A stretch of DNA of 31,221 bases from Vulcanisaeta sp. UBA163 (GCA_002496475.1 DAJV01000049.1:8338-39558), one strand, 5' to 3'. Shown: positions 1 through 7,763, counted from the first letter of the stretch. Notes: a model not told the origin generated them from the sequence alone. Numbers and translations: made by a program.

Positions 1-40
1 AAGGCTGAGGAAAAGTAACACCCTGTAAATAGCCGATTTC

Positions 41-47
41 TTTTAAA
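41..47 (+). promoter_or_regulatory. TATA box for the membrane AAA+ ATPase
   Basis: The sequence TTTTAAA is centred about 26 nt before the GTG at 70. That is the usual archaeal spacing from TATA box to transcription start, so the mRNA is probably leaderless and starts at the GTG. An out-of-frame ATG at 65 is not used. Confidence 0.5.
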
Positions 48-69
48 GGACCTTTACCTCTCAGATGGT

Positions 70-2718
70 GTGGTTAGTAATAGGACGCTGCGTTCAATGT
101 CAAGGTTGTTCACGGCATTTCTCTATTTCGCGATCTCATCATTGGCCTTCATAATTGATTTTCCGTTTTATCCAATACCAATTGCTATACTAATAGTAGT
201 CGTTACAGCGGCCCTTGCGTATTCTGGGCATGTTAAGCTTGGTTTCACAGTAATGATAATGCTCCTAATACCCGCCCTGCTCTATGCCTATGAGTATGCC
301 GCATTAGGGACATTACTTCTCATACTAATACTGATTGTGTTGATTAGGGTTTTTGATTGGTTCGGCATTGGTGTCGGCATGCTAGCCTGGGAATTTTCAA
401 TAATGCCTAACCCACTCTACGTGCTTTCTGTACCATTGATATTAACCTCACCAAGTCTCACTATTGGTGTCACCAGGAAAGTCACGCCGCTTAAGTCATT
501 AATAACATTTCTCGTCCTTTATATACCAACACTGCTACTATTGAATGCCGGCAATACCGTGATCCCCTGGTTTGGGTATGTGAGTTCACAACTGACGCCA
601 TTGCAATACCTCACCACCAGTGCAATAATAAATGCCCTGGGCAGAATAGACGTTGGATTTTATGGGTTGAATCAGGCCATTGGTAGGGTGTTCACTTGGA
701 CGAGTACCTACGTATTGCCGCTGGTGATGGCCTTGGCAGCATACACGGCATATGTAATATCCAGCAGGTTGAGGTCTCATGATAATAGGGCGGTCAGGTT
801 CTTCGCGCCGGCCATTGGCACAATGGTCGCTTACGCCTTAATGACATACTTATTGTTCTACATGAATCCATACTTTGGTCTTTACCAGGGTATTGATATC
901 AACACACTCATGCAGGGTCTATTGCCTGCCCTGATAATAAGCGTAACCATTCTCCCTGCAGTAATGCACTTCAGGCTTATTGAGATTAAGTTTGAGGAAG
1001 AGGAGAGGCAGTCCGTGGTTGCCCTTGAACGTGGTTATCAATTAATCCTTAACAAGGATGAACTCAAGGTCTTAGCTGATGAGTGGGATAACGTGGTTGG
1101 GCTTGATGATGTTAAGAACGAGATAGAGACAGCCGTAATAACACCACTTAGGGATAACAAATTATCCCAGAGGTATGGTTTGATGCCAATCCATGGCGTC
1201 CTCCTCTTCGGCCCTCCAGGGGTTGGTAAGACAATGCTGGCTAGGGCAATAGCGGGTAGGTTGGGTTGGACCGCGATAATCATGAACCTAGGCGAATTGC
1301 TCAGTAAGTACTATGGTGAGAGTGAGAATAGGCTTTCCGAACTCTTCAAGGTGGCTAGGAACTATACGCCCTCCGTTATAATAATTGATGAATTCGATGC
1401 TATCGGCAAAGCAAGGAGTAAGTACGTGAGTGACGACGTAACACCAAGACTGCTCAACATACTACTTAGTGAGATGGATGGAATAGTCAAGAGGAATGAG
1501 AATATCCTGGTAATCGGAACAACGAACCAGCCCGACCTACTTGATCCAGCGTTGCTTAGGCCTGGTAGGTTCGACAAGGTTATTTACATACAACCACCAA
1601 ATGAGGAGGTCAGGGCTAGGTTATTCGAGGCATTACTCAGGGATAAACCCATCCAGGGGAATATTGATTATGCAAAGCTGGCTAAAATAACCGATAGGTT
1701 TACTGGCGCTGATATCATGAACATTGTTAGAACCGCAGTCCTTGAATCAATTAAGGAACAGAGACCCATAACACAAGACAAATTAGAGGAATTAATCAAT
1801 AGGTATAAGCCCAGCCTAACCTATGATTTGCTTGAAAAGTATGATGCATTCAGGCTACAATACAGTAGATTGAGGACCTACGGGAAGGCGCAAGTTGGTA
1901 TTCCAGAGACTACTTGGGATGATGTTGGTGATCTCGAGGAAGTTAAGGATGTCATCAATAGGTACGTAGTCACCACAATGCAGAGAAGAGACATACTTGA
2001 GAGGTTGGGTATTGAACCAATACACGGCATACTACTCTTTGGTCCTCCAGGGGTTGGTAAGACCCTCGTTGCCAAGGCAACGGCTAACATGCTTAAGGCG
2101 AACTTCATAGAGCTTAATGGGGCTGAATTGGCTAGGGTTGGGCCGGAGAGAGCTGCTGCTGTTGTGAAGGATGTCTTCAACATGGCGCGTGATAATGCGC
2201 CTGCCATAATCTTCATTGATGAGATTGACTCAGTGGCACCACCAAGGGACTCACCAATAGGTGGTGTCTGGTCTGGGGTCATTTCACAATTGCTAACTGA
2301 AATGGATGGGTTAAGGGGGTTGAATAATGTCATTGTTATTGCGGCTACGAATAGGCCCTGGTTTGTTGATCCAGCGTTGCTTAGGCCTGGTAGGTTCGAC
2401 AAGGTTATTTACATACAACCACCAAATAGGGATGCTAGACGCGAGATTATTAAGATTCACATTAAGAATGCTGAGGTTGAGGAGGAGGTCATTAATTGGG
2501 TCGCAGAGGTTACCGAGGGGTACAGTGGCGCTGATTTGGCTGCATTGGTCAGGGAGGCTAAGATGAAGGCCCTGGATAGGGTATTGAACGGTGATACAAA
2601 CATTAGAATTACTAGGGAGGACTTTGAGTACGCCCTTGGCAAGGTCCACCCATCACTGAGTAAGGAGGTGTTAAATCAATACCAGGACTTCCTAGTGAGG
2701 ATTGGATTACCCGCTTAG
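70..2718 (+). CDS. Membrane-anchored tandem AAA+ ATPase, Cdc48-like
   Basis: This 882-residue protein begins with about 310 residues holding eight or nine hydrophobic segments, followed by two AAA+ ATPase modules. Both modules have Walker A GPPGVGKT (about residues 381-388 and 658-665), Walker B (IIIDEFDAIG and IFIDEIDS) and an arginine-finger motif RPGRFD. The modules resemble those of Cdc48/p97. Family knowledge says such double-ring ATPases unfold or extract protein substrates, so a role in membrane protein extraction or quality control is an inference. The soluble N-domain of ordinary archaeal Cdc48 is absent, and the C-terminus (RIGLPA) carries no proteasome-docking HbYX tail. There is no FtsH-type protease motif. 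The start is a GTG at TATA spacing; an ATG nine codons later is the alternative. The two modules share an identical 62-bp tract. Confidence 0.88.
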   Translation: MVSNRTLRSMSRLFTAFLYFAISSLAFIIDFPFYPIPIAILIVVVTAALAYSGHVKLGFTVMIMLLIPALLYAYEYAALGTLLLILILIVLIRVFDWFGIGVGMLAWEFSIMPNPLYVLSVPLILTSPSLTIGVTRKVTPLKSLITFLVLYIPTLLLLNAGNTVIPWFGYVSSQLTPLQYLTTSAIINALGRIDVGFYGLNQAIGRVFTWTSTYVLPLVMALAAYTAYVISSRLRSHDNRAVRFFAPAIGTMVAYALMTYLLFYMNPYFGLYQGIDINTLMQGLLPALIISVTILPAVMHFRLIEIKFEEEERQSVVALERGYQLILNKDELKVLADEWDNVVGLDDVKNEIETAVITPLRDNKLSQRYGLMPIHGVLLFGPPGVGKTMLARAIAGRLGWTAIIMNLGELLSKYYGESENRLSELFKVARNYTPSVIIIDEFDAIGKARSKYVSDDVTPRLLNILLSEMDGIVKRNENILVIGTTNQPDLLDPALLRPGRFDKVIYIQPPNEEVRARLFEALLRDKPIQGNIDYAKLAKITDRFTGADIMNIVRTAVLESIKEQRPITQDKLEELINRYKPSLTYDLLEKYDAFRLQYSRLRTYGKAQVGIPETTWDDVGDLEEVKDVINRYVVTTMQRRDILERLGIEPIHGILLFGPPGVGKTLVAKATANMLKANFIELNGAELARVGPERAAAVVKDVFNMARDNAPAIIFIDEIDSVAPPRDSPIGGVWSGVISQLLTEMDGLRGLNNVIVIAATNRPWFVDPALLRPGRFDKVIYIQPPNRDARREIIKIHIKNAEVEEEVINWVAEVTEGYSGADLAALVREAKMKALDRVLNGDTNIRITREDFEYALGKVHPSLSKEVLNQYQDFLVRIGLPA
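1541..1602 (+). repeat. 62-bp direct repeat, copy 1 (first AAA+ module)
   Basis: This tract is identical base for base to 2366-2427. It encodes the sensor-1/arginine-finger stretch from DPALLRPGRFD to IYIQPPN in the first ATPase module. The bases immediately outside differ between copies. Identity at every synonymous position suggests recent gene conversion between the two modules. Confidence 0.9.
2366..2427 (+). repeat. 62-bp direct repeat, copy 2 (second AAA+ module)
   Basis: This is the second copy of the tract at 1541-1602, in the same reading frame and at the equivalent position of the second ATPase module. The copies lie 825 bp apart, so recombination between them would delete one module in frame. 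Confidence 0.9.
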
Positions 2719-2977
2719 TGCAATGCGTTAAAGCGGGGACTTGGTCAGGTTGGACTTAGTAATTCAAAGGGTTTAACTGTCAATGTTTGATCATAGACCT
2801 TGCCGCCACCAACCATAGCTTAATAGTGGTGTTGCTATTATTACCAATGTTAGTATTAAGCACCACATGTTCATAAAATAACTTGGCAATATTGGCTAGG
2901 AGGACGTGGCTCACGATGTTGTTAATCAACGACTTACGTATAGATGGGCATCACCAATGGGTCCATCGAGAGTTAGT
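2719..2977. other. Intergenic stretch with no recognised gene
   Basis: About 260 bp between the AAA+ gene and the promoter of the nuclease pair. The open frame from the GTG at 2906 runs through the TATA box of the downstream gene and is probably not translated from there. A short imperfect inverted repeat (CACCA near 2804-2810, TGGTG near 2826-2830) is present. No RNA gene was recognised. Confidence 0.4.
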
Positions 2978-2985
2978 TATAAAAA
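2978..2985 (+). promoter_or_regulatory. TATA box for the Cas4-like pair
   Basis: TATAAAAA is centred 26-27 nt before the ATG at 3008. This is one of the best TATA matches in the window, and it decides the start of the downstream gene in favour of a leaderless ATG at 3008. Confidence 0.65.
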
Positions 2986-3007
2986 GAGTCTTCTCACAAT
3001 ATCAGGC

Positions 3008-3838
3008 ATGAGTCAAAAGCCTGAAGCATTGAAGAACATAATTGAGGAAACAACAAAATTGGTAAAGGAGGGATATTCACTAACGGGCATAATAAAGGAG
3101 GTTACTGACGCAATTAACAAGGAAGTTGGCCTAAGTAGGATTATTTTTAATGAGATAAGGGAGTCAATGGTTAAGATAAGTCCAGGCAATGTACCAGTGG
3201 GTTTATTCACGCAATGCGCCCTAATACCCAGTTATTATCTGACGGGTAAGAATCCAAGTATTGATTGGGGGGATGTAACAATGCACCTACTGGGTAAGAT
3301 GATCCATAACTTAGCAGTAGCCGAGATAAAGGACAGGCTTGGTAATAAATGCATAGAGGGCGTGGAGGTCATGTATACGCATAATTCCTGGACTATGAGG
3401 GGAAAGCCCGACTTAGACTGCGGCAATTACTACCTGGAGTTCAAAACAATAATGGGTAGGGTGACGAAGGCTAGGTTATTTCACGATCTAATACAGGCAG
3501 GCTTCTACTCGGCGGCGGGTAATAAAAACACCTATGTGATGTATATAGTGCTTAGTGATGGTGTGTTACGCAATATAGTGCCCATTGAGGTAATACCAGA
3601 GGTTGGTTATCCCGTCATTTATGCCTTCAAGCTTTGGGTTAAGGCCGTGGAAGGTGGTGACATTGGGGCTTTAGTCACTAAGACAACATCATGCAAGGTA
3701 TGTAGGTTTAGGGATATTTGTATAATGAGGACTAGGAATCCGCATGAGGTCTTGCTACCAGGTAAGGAATTACTTGATAATTACCTTGATTATGTTAAGC
3801 ATGAGGTCTTGAAGACCGGTGTTAAGGTGATTGGTTAA
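3008..3838 (+). CDS. Cas4/RecB-like PD-(D/E)XK nuclease with Fe-S cysteines
   Basis: This 276-residue protein has the Cas4-type layout. It has one early cysteine (FTQCAL, about residue 70), a motif I histidine (LLGKMIHNL, about H100), the catalytic core GKPD (D135) and YLEFKT (E144, K146), a Q-x3-Y element (LIQAGFY) and a C-terminal C-x2-C-x5-C (CKVCRFRDIC, about 229-238). In Cas4 the four cysteines hold a 4Fe-4S cluster and the enzyme cuts or resects DNA ends; that activity is inferred here. There is no CRISPR array or other cas gene nearby, so a stand-alone repair or defence role is as likely as CRISPR adaptation. The start was set at 3008 by the TATA box; a longer frame opens with a GTG at 2906 behind an AGGAGG-like site. 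Its TAA overlaps the ATG of the next gene by one base. Confidence 0.72.
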   Translation: MSQKPEALKNIIEETTKLVKEGYSLTGIIKEVTDAINKEVGLSRIIFNEIRESMVKISPGNVPVGLFTQCALIPSYYLTGKNPSIDWGDVTMHLLGKMIHNLAVAEIKDRLGNKCIEGVEVMYTHNSWTMRGKPDLDCGNYYLEFKTIMGRVTKARLFHDLIQAGFYSAAGNKNTYVMYIVLSDGVLRNIVPIEVIPEVGYPVIYAFKLWVKAVEGGDIGALVTKTTSCKVCRFRDICIMRTRNPHEVLLPGKELLDNYLDYVKHEVLKTGVKVIG

Positions 3839-4797
3839 TGAGCCTTGATGAAATAACTGACTTGGCGAATTACCTACTCAACAGGATGCAGAGGAAGGAA
3901 GACTTTCACTTTGTAACCTCAATATCTAAATGCTCATTATTGTCCCTGAGAAGGGATGTCAGTATAATGGACGAGGCATATACTGAGTACTTACCGAGGG
4001 TTTTAACCATGTGCGCCACGGAGAAGCATGTGGTTAGGCTTGAGAATTACACCCTGGAGTTACCAAGACTATTCAGGTGTGGTGATGCATTAATACTACC
4101 CAAGTTAATGCTGCTCAAGGAGAACATTAAGTCCCACATAATCGAGGCCCTACTGGTGGCTGCCTTATTGAATTCAGAAATTCAACTTCACTACTTGTCT
4201 AAAAACATCAATGGTGAGATCGAGGAGGGATTATCAATAACGATCAAGCCCGAGTGGGGTAAGGAACTACTTAATGCTGTTACTAACTCGCTAAGGAATA
4301 GGGAGGTCGGTATTAAGACAACGAGCTGCAACATATGTCCACTAAGGAATATTTGCCCATTCAGTAACCTGGGCGATGAGACTGTATTACCCAGTGATAC
4401 CTCGAAGATAGTCGATGAAATCTACAACTCAATATTCACGCAACCGACCAATGCACAGGGAGCTCATGATGAAAATAAGCTAGTGCCGCCCAACACAATG
4501 GATAGGGAGGGCATTAGGGATTATCTTAAGAGGGTTGCTAATTGGGCTCGTGAACAGGGAAGAACGTGGGTTAGGGTAGCCATTGGTAAATGCCCAATAT
4601 GCGGTAGGGAGGGTACCTTGGTAATTAGGATCACTGGTGGTAACGGTGATAAGGTTCTCTATAGGCATGGTTCATCGACATGCACAGTGGGCACTATTGA
4701 TGAGTCCGTAGATAGGCTAAACATTAGTAAGTTTCTCGATATTGAGCATCAACACGTTACCGCTCATAGAACTAATCATGGGAATAATCCGGCGTAA
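3838..4797 (+). CDS. Cas4-like pseudonuclease with C-terminal zinc-ribbon-like domain
   Basis: This 319-residue protein appears to be a diverged paralogue of the preceding nuclease. It keeps the early cysteine (SISKCSLL, C32) and a C-terminal C-x2-C-x5-C (SCNICPLRNIC, C164/C167/C173) preceded by the same TTSC context. The GKPD and E-x-K catalytic motifs are missing; at the matching place it reads CGDALILPKL. After about residue 220 it has an added domain with C-x2-C (KCPICGRE, C252/C255) and a later H277/C282 (RHGSSTC), probably a zinc ribbon. The coupled TAATG junction with the nuclease gene argues for a stoichiometric complex, with this subunit as a structural or DNA-binding partner. Paralogy is judged by eye from motif order and spacing, and no described function is known to me. 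Confidence 0.6.
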   Translation: MSLDEITDLANYLLNRMQRKEDFHFVTSISKCSLLSLRRDVSIMDEAYTEYLPRVLTMCATEKHVVRLENYTLELPRLFRCGDALILPKLMLLKENIKSHIIEALLVAALLNSEIQLHYLSKNINGEIEEGLSITIKPEWGKELLNAVTNSLRNREVGIKTTSCNICPLRNICPFSNLGDETVLPSDTSKIVDEIYNSIFTQPTNAQGAHDENKLVPPNTMDREGIRDYLKRVANWAREQGRTWVRVAIGKCPICGREGTLVIRITGGNGDKVLYRHGSSTCTVGTIDESVDRLNISKFLDIEHQHVTAHRTNHGNNPA

Positions 4798-4802
4798 ATT
4801 GT

Positions 4803-4808
4803 TATAAA
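4803..4808 (+). promoter_or_regulatory. TATA box for riboflavin synthase
   Basis: TATAAA is centred 25-26 nt before the ATG at 4831, fitting a leaderless transcript and choosing this ATG over the one at 4837. Confidence 0.55.
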
Positions 4809-4830
4809 GCGCATCATCACATTACTTGTA

Positions 4831-5289
4831 ATGACAATGAGGGTGGGTATTGTGGACACTACATTTGCCAGGGTTGATATGGCCAAGTACGCAATTGAGG
4901 AACTTAGGAATAACGAACCCTCAGTAATAATAGAGAGACTGACAGTGCCTGGTTTCAAGAATACTCCCTGGGCGGCCAAGCAATTGATTAATAGGGGTGT
5001 CGATGCAGTAATGGTGTTTGGCTGGATAGGTCCTAGTCTGACGGATAAGATTACGTATGCCGTGGCATCAATGGGCCTAATAATGCTTCAAATAGAGTAT
5101 GATAAACCAATAGTGGACGTGACAATTCATGAGGATGAGACTAATGACGAGAAGGAATTATTCAACATAGCCGTGGATAGGACGAAGAAGCACGCGAAGA
5201 ACCTGATACTAATGCTTAGGGGTGAGTTAACGAAGTGGGCTGGCATGGGACTTAGGCAGGGACGCCCTGACGCTGGCCCAATAATTTAA
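4831..5289 (+). CDS. ribC: Riboflavin synthase, archaeal type
   Basis: This 152-residue protein matches the archaeal riboflavin synthase family in length and in its opening VGIVDTTFARVDMAKYAIEE. It also has the FGWIGPS segment and the ending GRPDAGPII. The enzyme turns two 6,7-dimethyl-8-ribityllumazine molecules into riboflavin and 5-amino-6-ribitylamino-pyrimidinedione, the last step of vitamin B2 synthesis in the cytosol. The archaeal form is related to lumazine synthase and not to bacterial RibE. It has its own promoter, and no other rib gene is adjacent, so the pathway is scattered in this genome. Confidence 0.9.
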   Translation: MTMRVGIVDTTFARVDMAKYAIEELRNNEPSVIIERLTVPGFKNTPWAAKQLINRGVDAVMVFGWIGPSLTDKITYAVASMGLIMLQIEYDKPIVDVTIHEDETNDEKELFNIAVDRTKKHAKNLILMLRGELTKWAGMGLRQGRPDAGPII

Positions 5290-5347
5290 ACACTACATAC
5301 ATCAACAAACCATTATGCCAGTGCTGGATTCAATATTTGGGTAAAAG

Positions 5348-5355
5348 CTTTATTA
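5348..5355 (+). promoter_or_regulatory. TATA box for the 5377 gene and GH57 operon
   Basis: CTTTATTA is centred about 25 nt before the GTG at 5377, consistent with a leaderless mRNA that also covers the downstream GH57 gene. Confidence 0.5.
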
Positions 5356-5376
5356 GTATATGCGTTTAATGACATT

Positions 5377-5919
5377 GTGAGTACCGCCATTGATCTAATC
5401 AAGAGTATCTTTGGGAATTTAATCAACGGCAATGTGCTAATAAGCGTTAAGGAAAGACAGAACCCACTGATCTCTGAGTATGCCATTAAGTATGGAGGAA
5501 TATGCCCTGGCTTGAATATTAATGAGGATGTTAGTATGGACAGGGAGACAGGGTGGTACCAGGTTTTAACGGTTGGCGTTGGTACGAAGCTCAGTATAAA
5601 TAGGGCAAGCGTGAGTTTGACCTCCGGCGATGATTCTATGAAATTATTAATCAGGTTAATGAGCGGTGATAGGCTAAAGTCCTCAGGGGAGTTTGTGATG
5701 ACCTGCGGAGAGCCCAAGGAGTCAATTTATGGTAAGTCCGTGATAGACCTATTCATAAACCTTGATGTTGTTTCGAGGTTCCTAAATATAATGAAGGAAA
5801 GGAGGAAATCAAGTGATAATTCTATTGATGAGTTGTTGAAGTTCTTGGGTGGTGCTAAGTCGAAGGTTGAGCAGGACCTTAGGAAATTGGTTGGTATGTA
5901 TCAATGGTTTGAGGAGTGA
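5377..5919 (+). CDS. Uncharacterised protein, coupled to the GH57 gene
   Basis: I do not recognise this 180-residue protein. It has no signal peptide and no membrane segment. The middle is a mixed, probably beta-rich region with two cysteines (GGICPG and MTCGEP). The last 60 residues are charged and helical (IMKERRKSSD and onward), ending in a possible coiled coil before MYQWFEE. The start is a GTG fixed by its TATA box. Its stop lies 5 nt before the preferred ATG of the GH57 gene, and its last codons (GAGGAG) form that gene's Shine-Dalgarno site. The coupling suggests a shared task in polysaccharide metabolism, perhaps as an accessory subunit. Confidence 0.7.
   Translation: MSTAIDLIKSIFGNLINGNVLISVKERQNPLISEYAIKYGGICPGLNINEDVSMDRETGWYQVLTVGVGTKLSINRASVSLTSGDDSMKLLIRLMSGDRLKSSGEFVMTCGEPKESIYGKSVIDLFINLDVVSRFLNIMKERRKSSDNSIDELLKFLGGAKSKVEQDLRKLVGMYQWFEE
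5911..5916 (+). promoter_or_regulatory. Shine-Dalgarno site GAGGAG for the GH57 gene
   Basis: GAGGAG lies 8 nt before the ATG at 5925, inside the end of the upstream gene. It supports the ATG over the GTG at 5916, which would leave no spacing. Confidence 0.55.
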
Positions 5920-5924
5920 TTAGC

Positions 5925-7163
5925 ATGGTTAGAAAGATGGTATTGTTCCTGGAGATGCATCAGCCGAGGAGGTTGAGACACTCCGTGCTTAATAAATTAT
6001 GTGGGTTGAGGGGTAGTGAGGTTAATGAATCGATTATTATCCCCACAATATTTAATGACGATGTAAATAGGGAAATACTAAATAGGGTTTCGGAGAAGTC
6101 CTACATACCAACACTGGAGTTGATGAGGCAATTGGGAAATGAGGGGTTTAGGGCCTCAATATCGATATCCGGGTCATTAATTGAGCAGTTAATGATGTGG
6201 AGACCTGATGTTATTGAGCTACTGAGGGAGTTGGTGAAGAGCGGCATTGTCGAGTTGGTTGCTGAGCCTTACCATCACTCATTGGCGTCGTTCATTAGTG
6301 GGGATTTGTTCATTGATGAATTAAGACAACATGTTGAGGCGAACAAGTCATTGTTTGGTAAGGTACCTATTACCTTCGAGAACACGGAGTTTTTGTATAG
6401 AAATGATTGGGGGGAGCTTATGGAGAAGGCTGGGGCGTCTGTGGTGCTTACTGAGGGTGTTGATTGGGTGCTTGGTTGGAGAAGCCCAGCCTATGTTTAT
6501 GGCGCGCCCAATTCCAGGGTAAGGTTATTGCTTAGGCATTATAGGTTATCTGACGACATTGGTTTCAGGTTTAGCAATAGGTCTTGGGATCAATGGCCAT
6601 TAACCGCAGATAAGTACATGGCATGGGTTAGGGCTACCCCAGGGGATTTCGTATTAATTGGGCTTGATTTTGAGACATTTGGTGAGCATCACTGGCGTGA
6701 GAGTGGCATATTTAACTTCCTTGAGTGGCTTCCCAAGGAGGCGCGTAGGTCTGATGTGTCCTTCATCCATCCATCGGCCTTGGCTAACGAGGAGCCCATT
6801 GATTATCTTGATATCTCATCAATAATCTCCTGGGCTGATGTGGAGAAAGATGACAGTGCATGGCAGGGTAATGAACTCCAAAGAATTGCGCTCAACCACG
6901 TGGTATCACTAAGGGAGTTAATGAGTGCCTATGGTCTCGAGAAGATCTGGAGGCATTTACTAACCAGTGATCATTATTATTACATGTCCATGAAACACGG
7001 ATCCAGTGGCGAAGTGCATAGTTATTTCAACCCGTATGACTCAGCCCTTACTGCCTTTAAGACAATAGAGGACGTAGTCATTGGATTATCATGCGCGCTA
7101 GCGAATATGGCGATTAGTAGGGGAGGTATGTACAAAGGTCATTCCGGTATTATGAGGAAGTAA
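5925..7163 (+). CDS. Glycoside hydrolase family 57, alpha-amylase-like
   Basis: This 412-residue protein carries the GH57 motif series: LEMHQP near the N-terminus (motif 1), SISGSLIEQL (motif 2), ITFENTEFLY with the likely nucleophile glutamate (motif 3), and GLDFETFGEHHW with the likely general-acid aspartate (motif 4). The set resembles the archaeal alpha-amylase type exemplified by MJ1611 of Methanocaldococcus. GH57 enzymes hydrolyse or transfer alpha-glucans with retention of configuration. There is no signal peptide, so intracellular glycogen or maltodextrin is the likely substrate. Near the C-terminus it ends after a helical block, with MYKGHSGIMRK. Translation is probably coupled to the upstream unknown gene. 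The exact substrate cannot be read from the sequence. Confidence 0.87.
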   Translation: MVRKMVLFLEMHQPRRLRHSVLNKLCGLRGSEVNESIIIPTIFNDDVNREILNRVSEKSYIPTLELMRQLGNEGFRASISISGSLIEQLMMWRPDVIELLRELVKSGIVELVAEPYHHSLASFISGDLFIDELRQHVEANKSLFGKVPITFENTEFLYRNDWGELMEKAGASVVLTEGVDWVLGWRSPAYVYGAPNSRVRLLLRHYRLSDDIGFRFSNRSWDQWPLTADKYMAWVRATPGDFVLIGLDFETFGEHHWRESGIFNFLEWLPKEARRSDVSFIHPSALANEEPIDYLDISSIISWADVEKDDSAWQGNELQRIALNHVVSLRELMSAYGLEKIWRHLLTSDHYYYMSMKHGSSGEVHSYFNPYDSALTAFKTIEDVVIGLSCALANMAISRGGMYKGHSGIMRK

Positions 7164-7189
7164 TGGGTGTCATAAACGTGGGATAATGT

Positions 7190-7681
7190 ATGGCGGGTAA
7201 GGTATTAATTACCGTTAAGTCATCCTTTGAGTATTACCTAAGGCAGGACATTAAGGATCACTTATTTTTCTTTGATCAAGACGTTAAAGTAAGTTTAACT
7301 GAGTTCAGGGGAGTCCTCATCGTGGAGTCCATGAAGGATCCCAAGGATATAGCCAGGCTCCTAATTAATGCACCCATACCTGATGATGTATTGACTTCGG
7401 TGGTTCCCATAATCATTGAGGGAAGTTATAACGTACTTAATGATCTGCTTGGGCATGTCCGTGATAGTATTGATCACGGGTGCAAGGCATTTATTGTGAG
7501 GTGTAGGTTACGAGGTTCGTCGATTGGTAATGACGAGTGCGAGAAGGCTGTAATTACCTTAGTTAGGAATTTTGGTTTTCATGCCGTGCATAGGGGTGAT
7601 ACTGATTGTGCTATTGTTATTGAGGGCCTGGGTAATTGGTTCGGTATTTATGTTGGGCCTAGGTTCTTTGTGAGGGTTTAG
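7190..7681 (+). CDS. Stand-alone THUMP-domain protein, Tan1-like
   Basis: This 163-residue protein looks like an RNA-binding THUMP protein without a catalytic domain. The second half fits the THUMP pattern: FIVRCRLRGSS, then a helix (ECEKAVITLVRN), then the conserved turn before DCAIVIEGLGNWFGIYVG. In family knowledge, single-THUMP proteins of the Tan1 group (COG1818) present tRNA for N4-acetylation of C12. Assignment to that group rests on domain and size only. The gene follows the GH57 gene by 26 bp and is probably in the same transcript. It is followed by a T-rich stretch that may terminate the operon. Confidence 0.62.
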   Translation: MAGKVLITVKSSFEYYLRQDIKDHLFFFDQDVKVSLTEFRGVLIVESMKDPKDIARLLINAPIPDDVLTSVVPIIIEGSYNVLNDLLGHVRDSIDHGCKAFIVRCRLRGSSIGNDECEKAVITLVRNFGFHAVHRGDTDCAIVIEGLGNWFGIYVGPRFFVRV

Positions 7682-7729
7682 TGAAAGTTTCAATATGCAC
7701 TAGGTCTTTCCTTCTATAGTAACCAAAAA

Positions 7730-7740
7730 CTATTTTTTTA
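7730..7740 (+). promoter_or_regulatory. TATA-like/T-rich element before orc1/cdc6
   Basis: A CTATTTTTTTA element is centred 28-29 nt before the ATG of orc1/cdc6 and can serve as its TATA box. The run of seven T may also end the upstream transcript. This short AT-rich spacer (7682-7763) is a place to look for a replication origin, but I see no clear origin-recognition repeat. Confidence 0.45.
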
Positions 7741-7763
7741 CCTCCCATAACTAGAAATAGTAA

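Noticed and set aside
1878..2402. 174-codon minus-strand frame inside the AAA+ gene
   Set aside because: It is antisense to the conserved ATPase motifs and arises from their codon pattern.
70..2718. FtsH-type membrane protease
   Set aside because: There are two AAA+ modules and no HExxH zinc-protease motif.
2740..2815. Short minus-strand frame of about 24 codons starting MVGGGKVYDQ
   Set aside because: Too short, with no clear promoter or ribosome site; it could be chance or a gene fragment.
2906..3007. N-terminal extension of the Cas4-like nuclease from a GTG behind an AGGAGG-like site
   Set aside because: The extension would be read through the TATA box at 2978-2985, which is ideally spaced for the ATG at 3008, and it carries no recognisable motif.
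3008..4797. CRISPR adaptation locus
   Set aside because: No repeats, Cas1, Cas2 or other cas genes are present in the window; only the Cas4-like nuclease fold suggests it.
7682..7763. Defined replication origin repeats before orc1/cdc6
   Set aside because: The spacer is AT-rich, but I could find no convincing origin-recognition-box sequence or pair of repeats.
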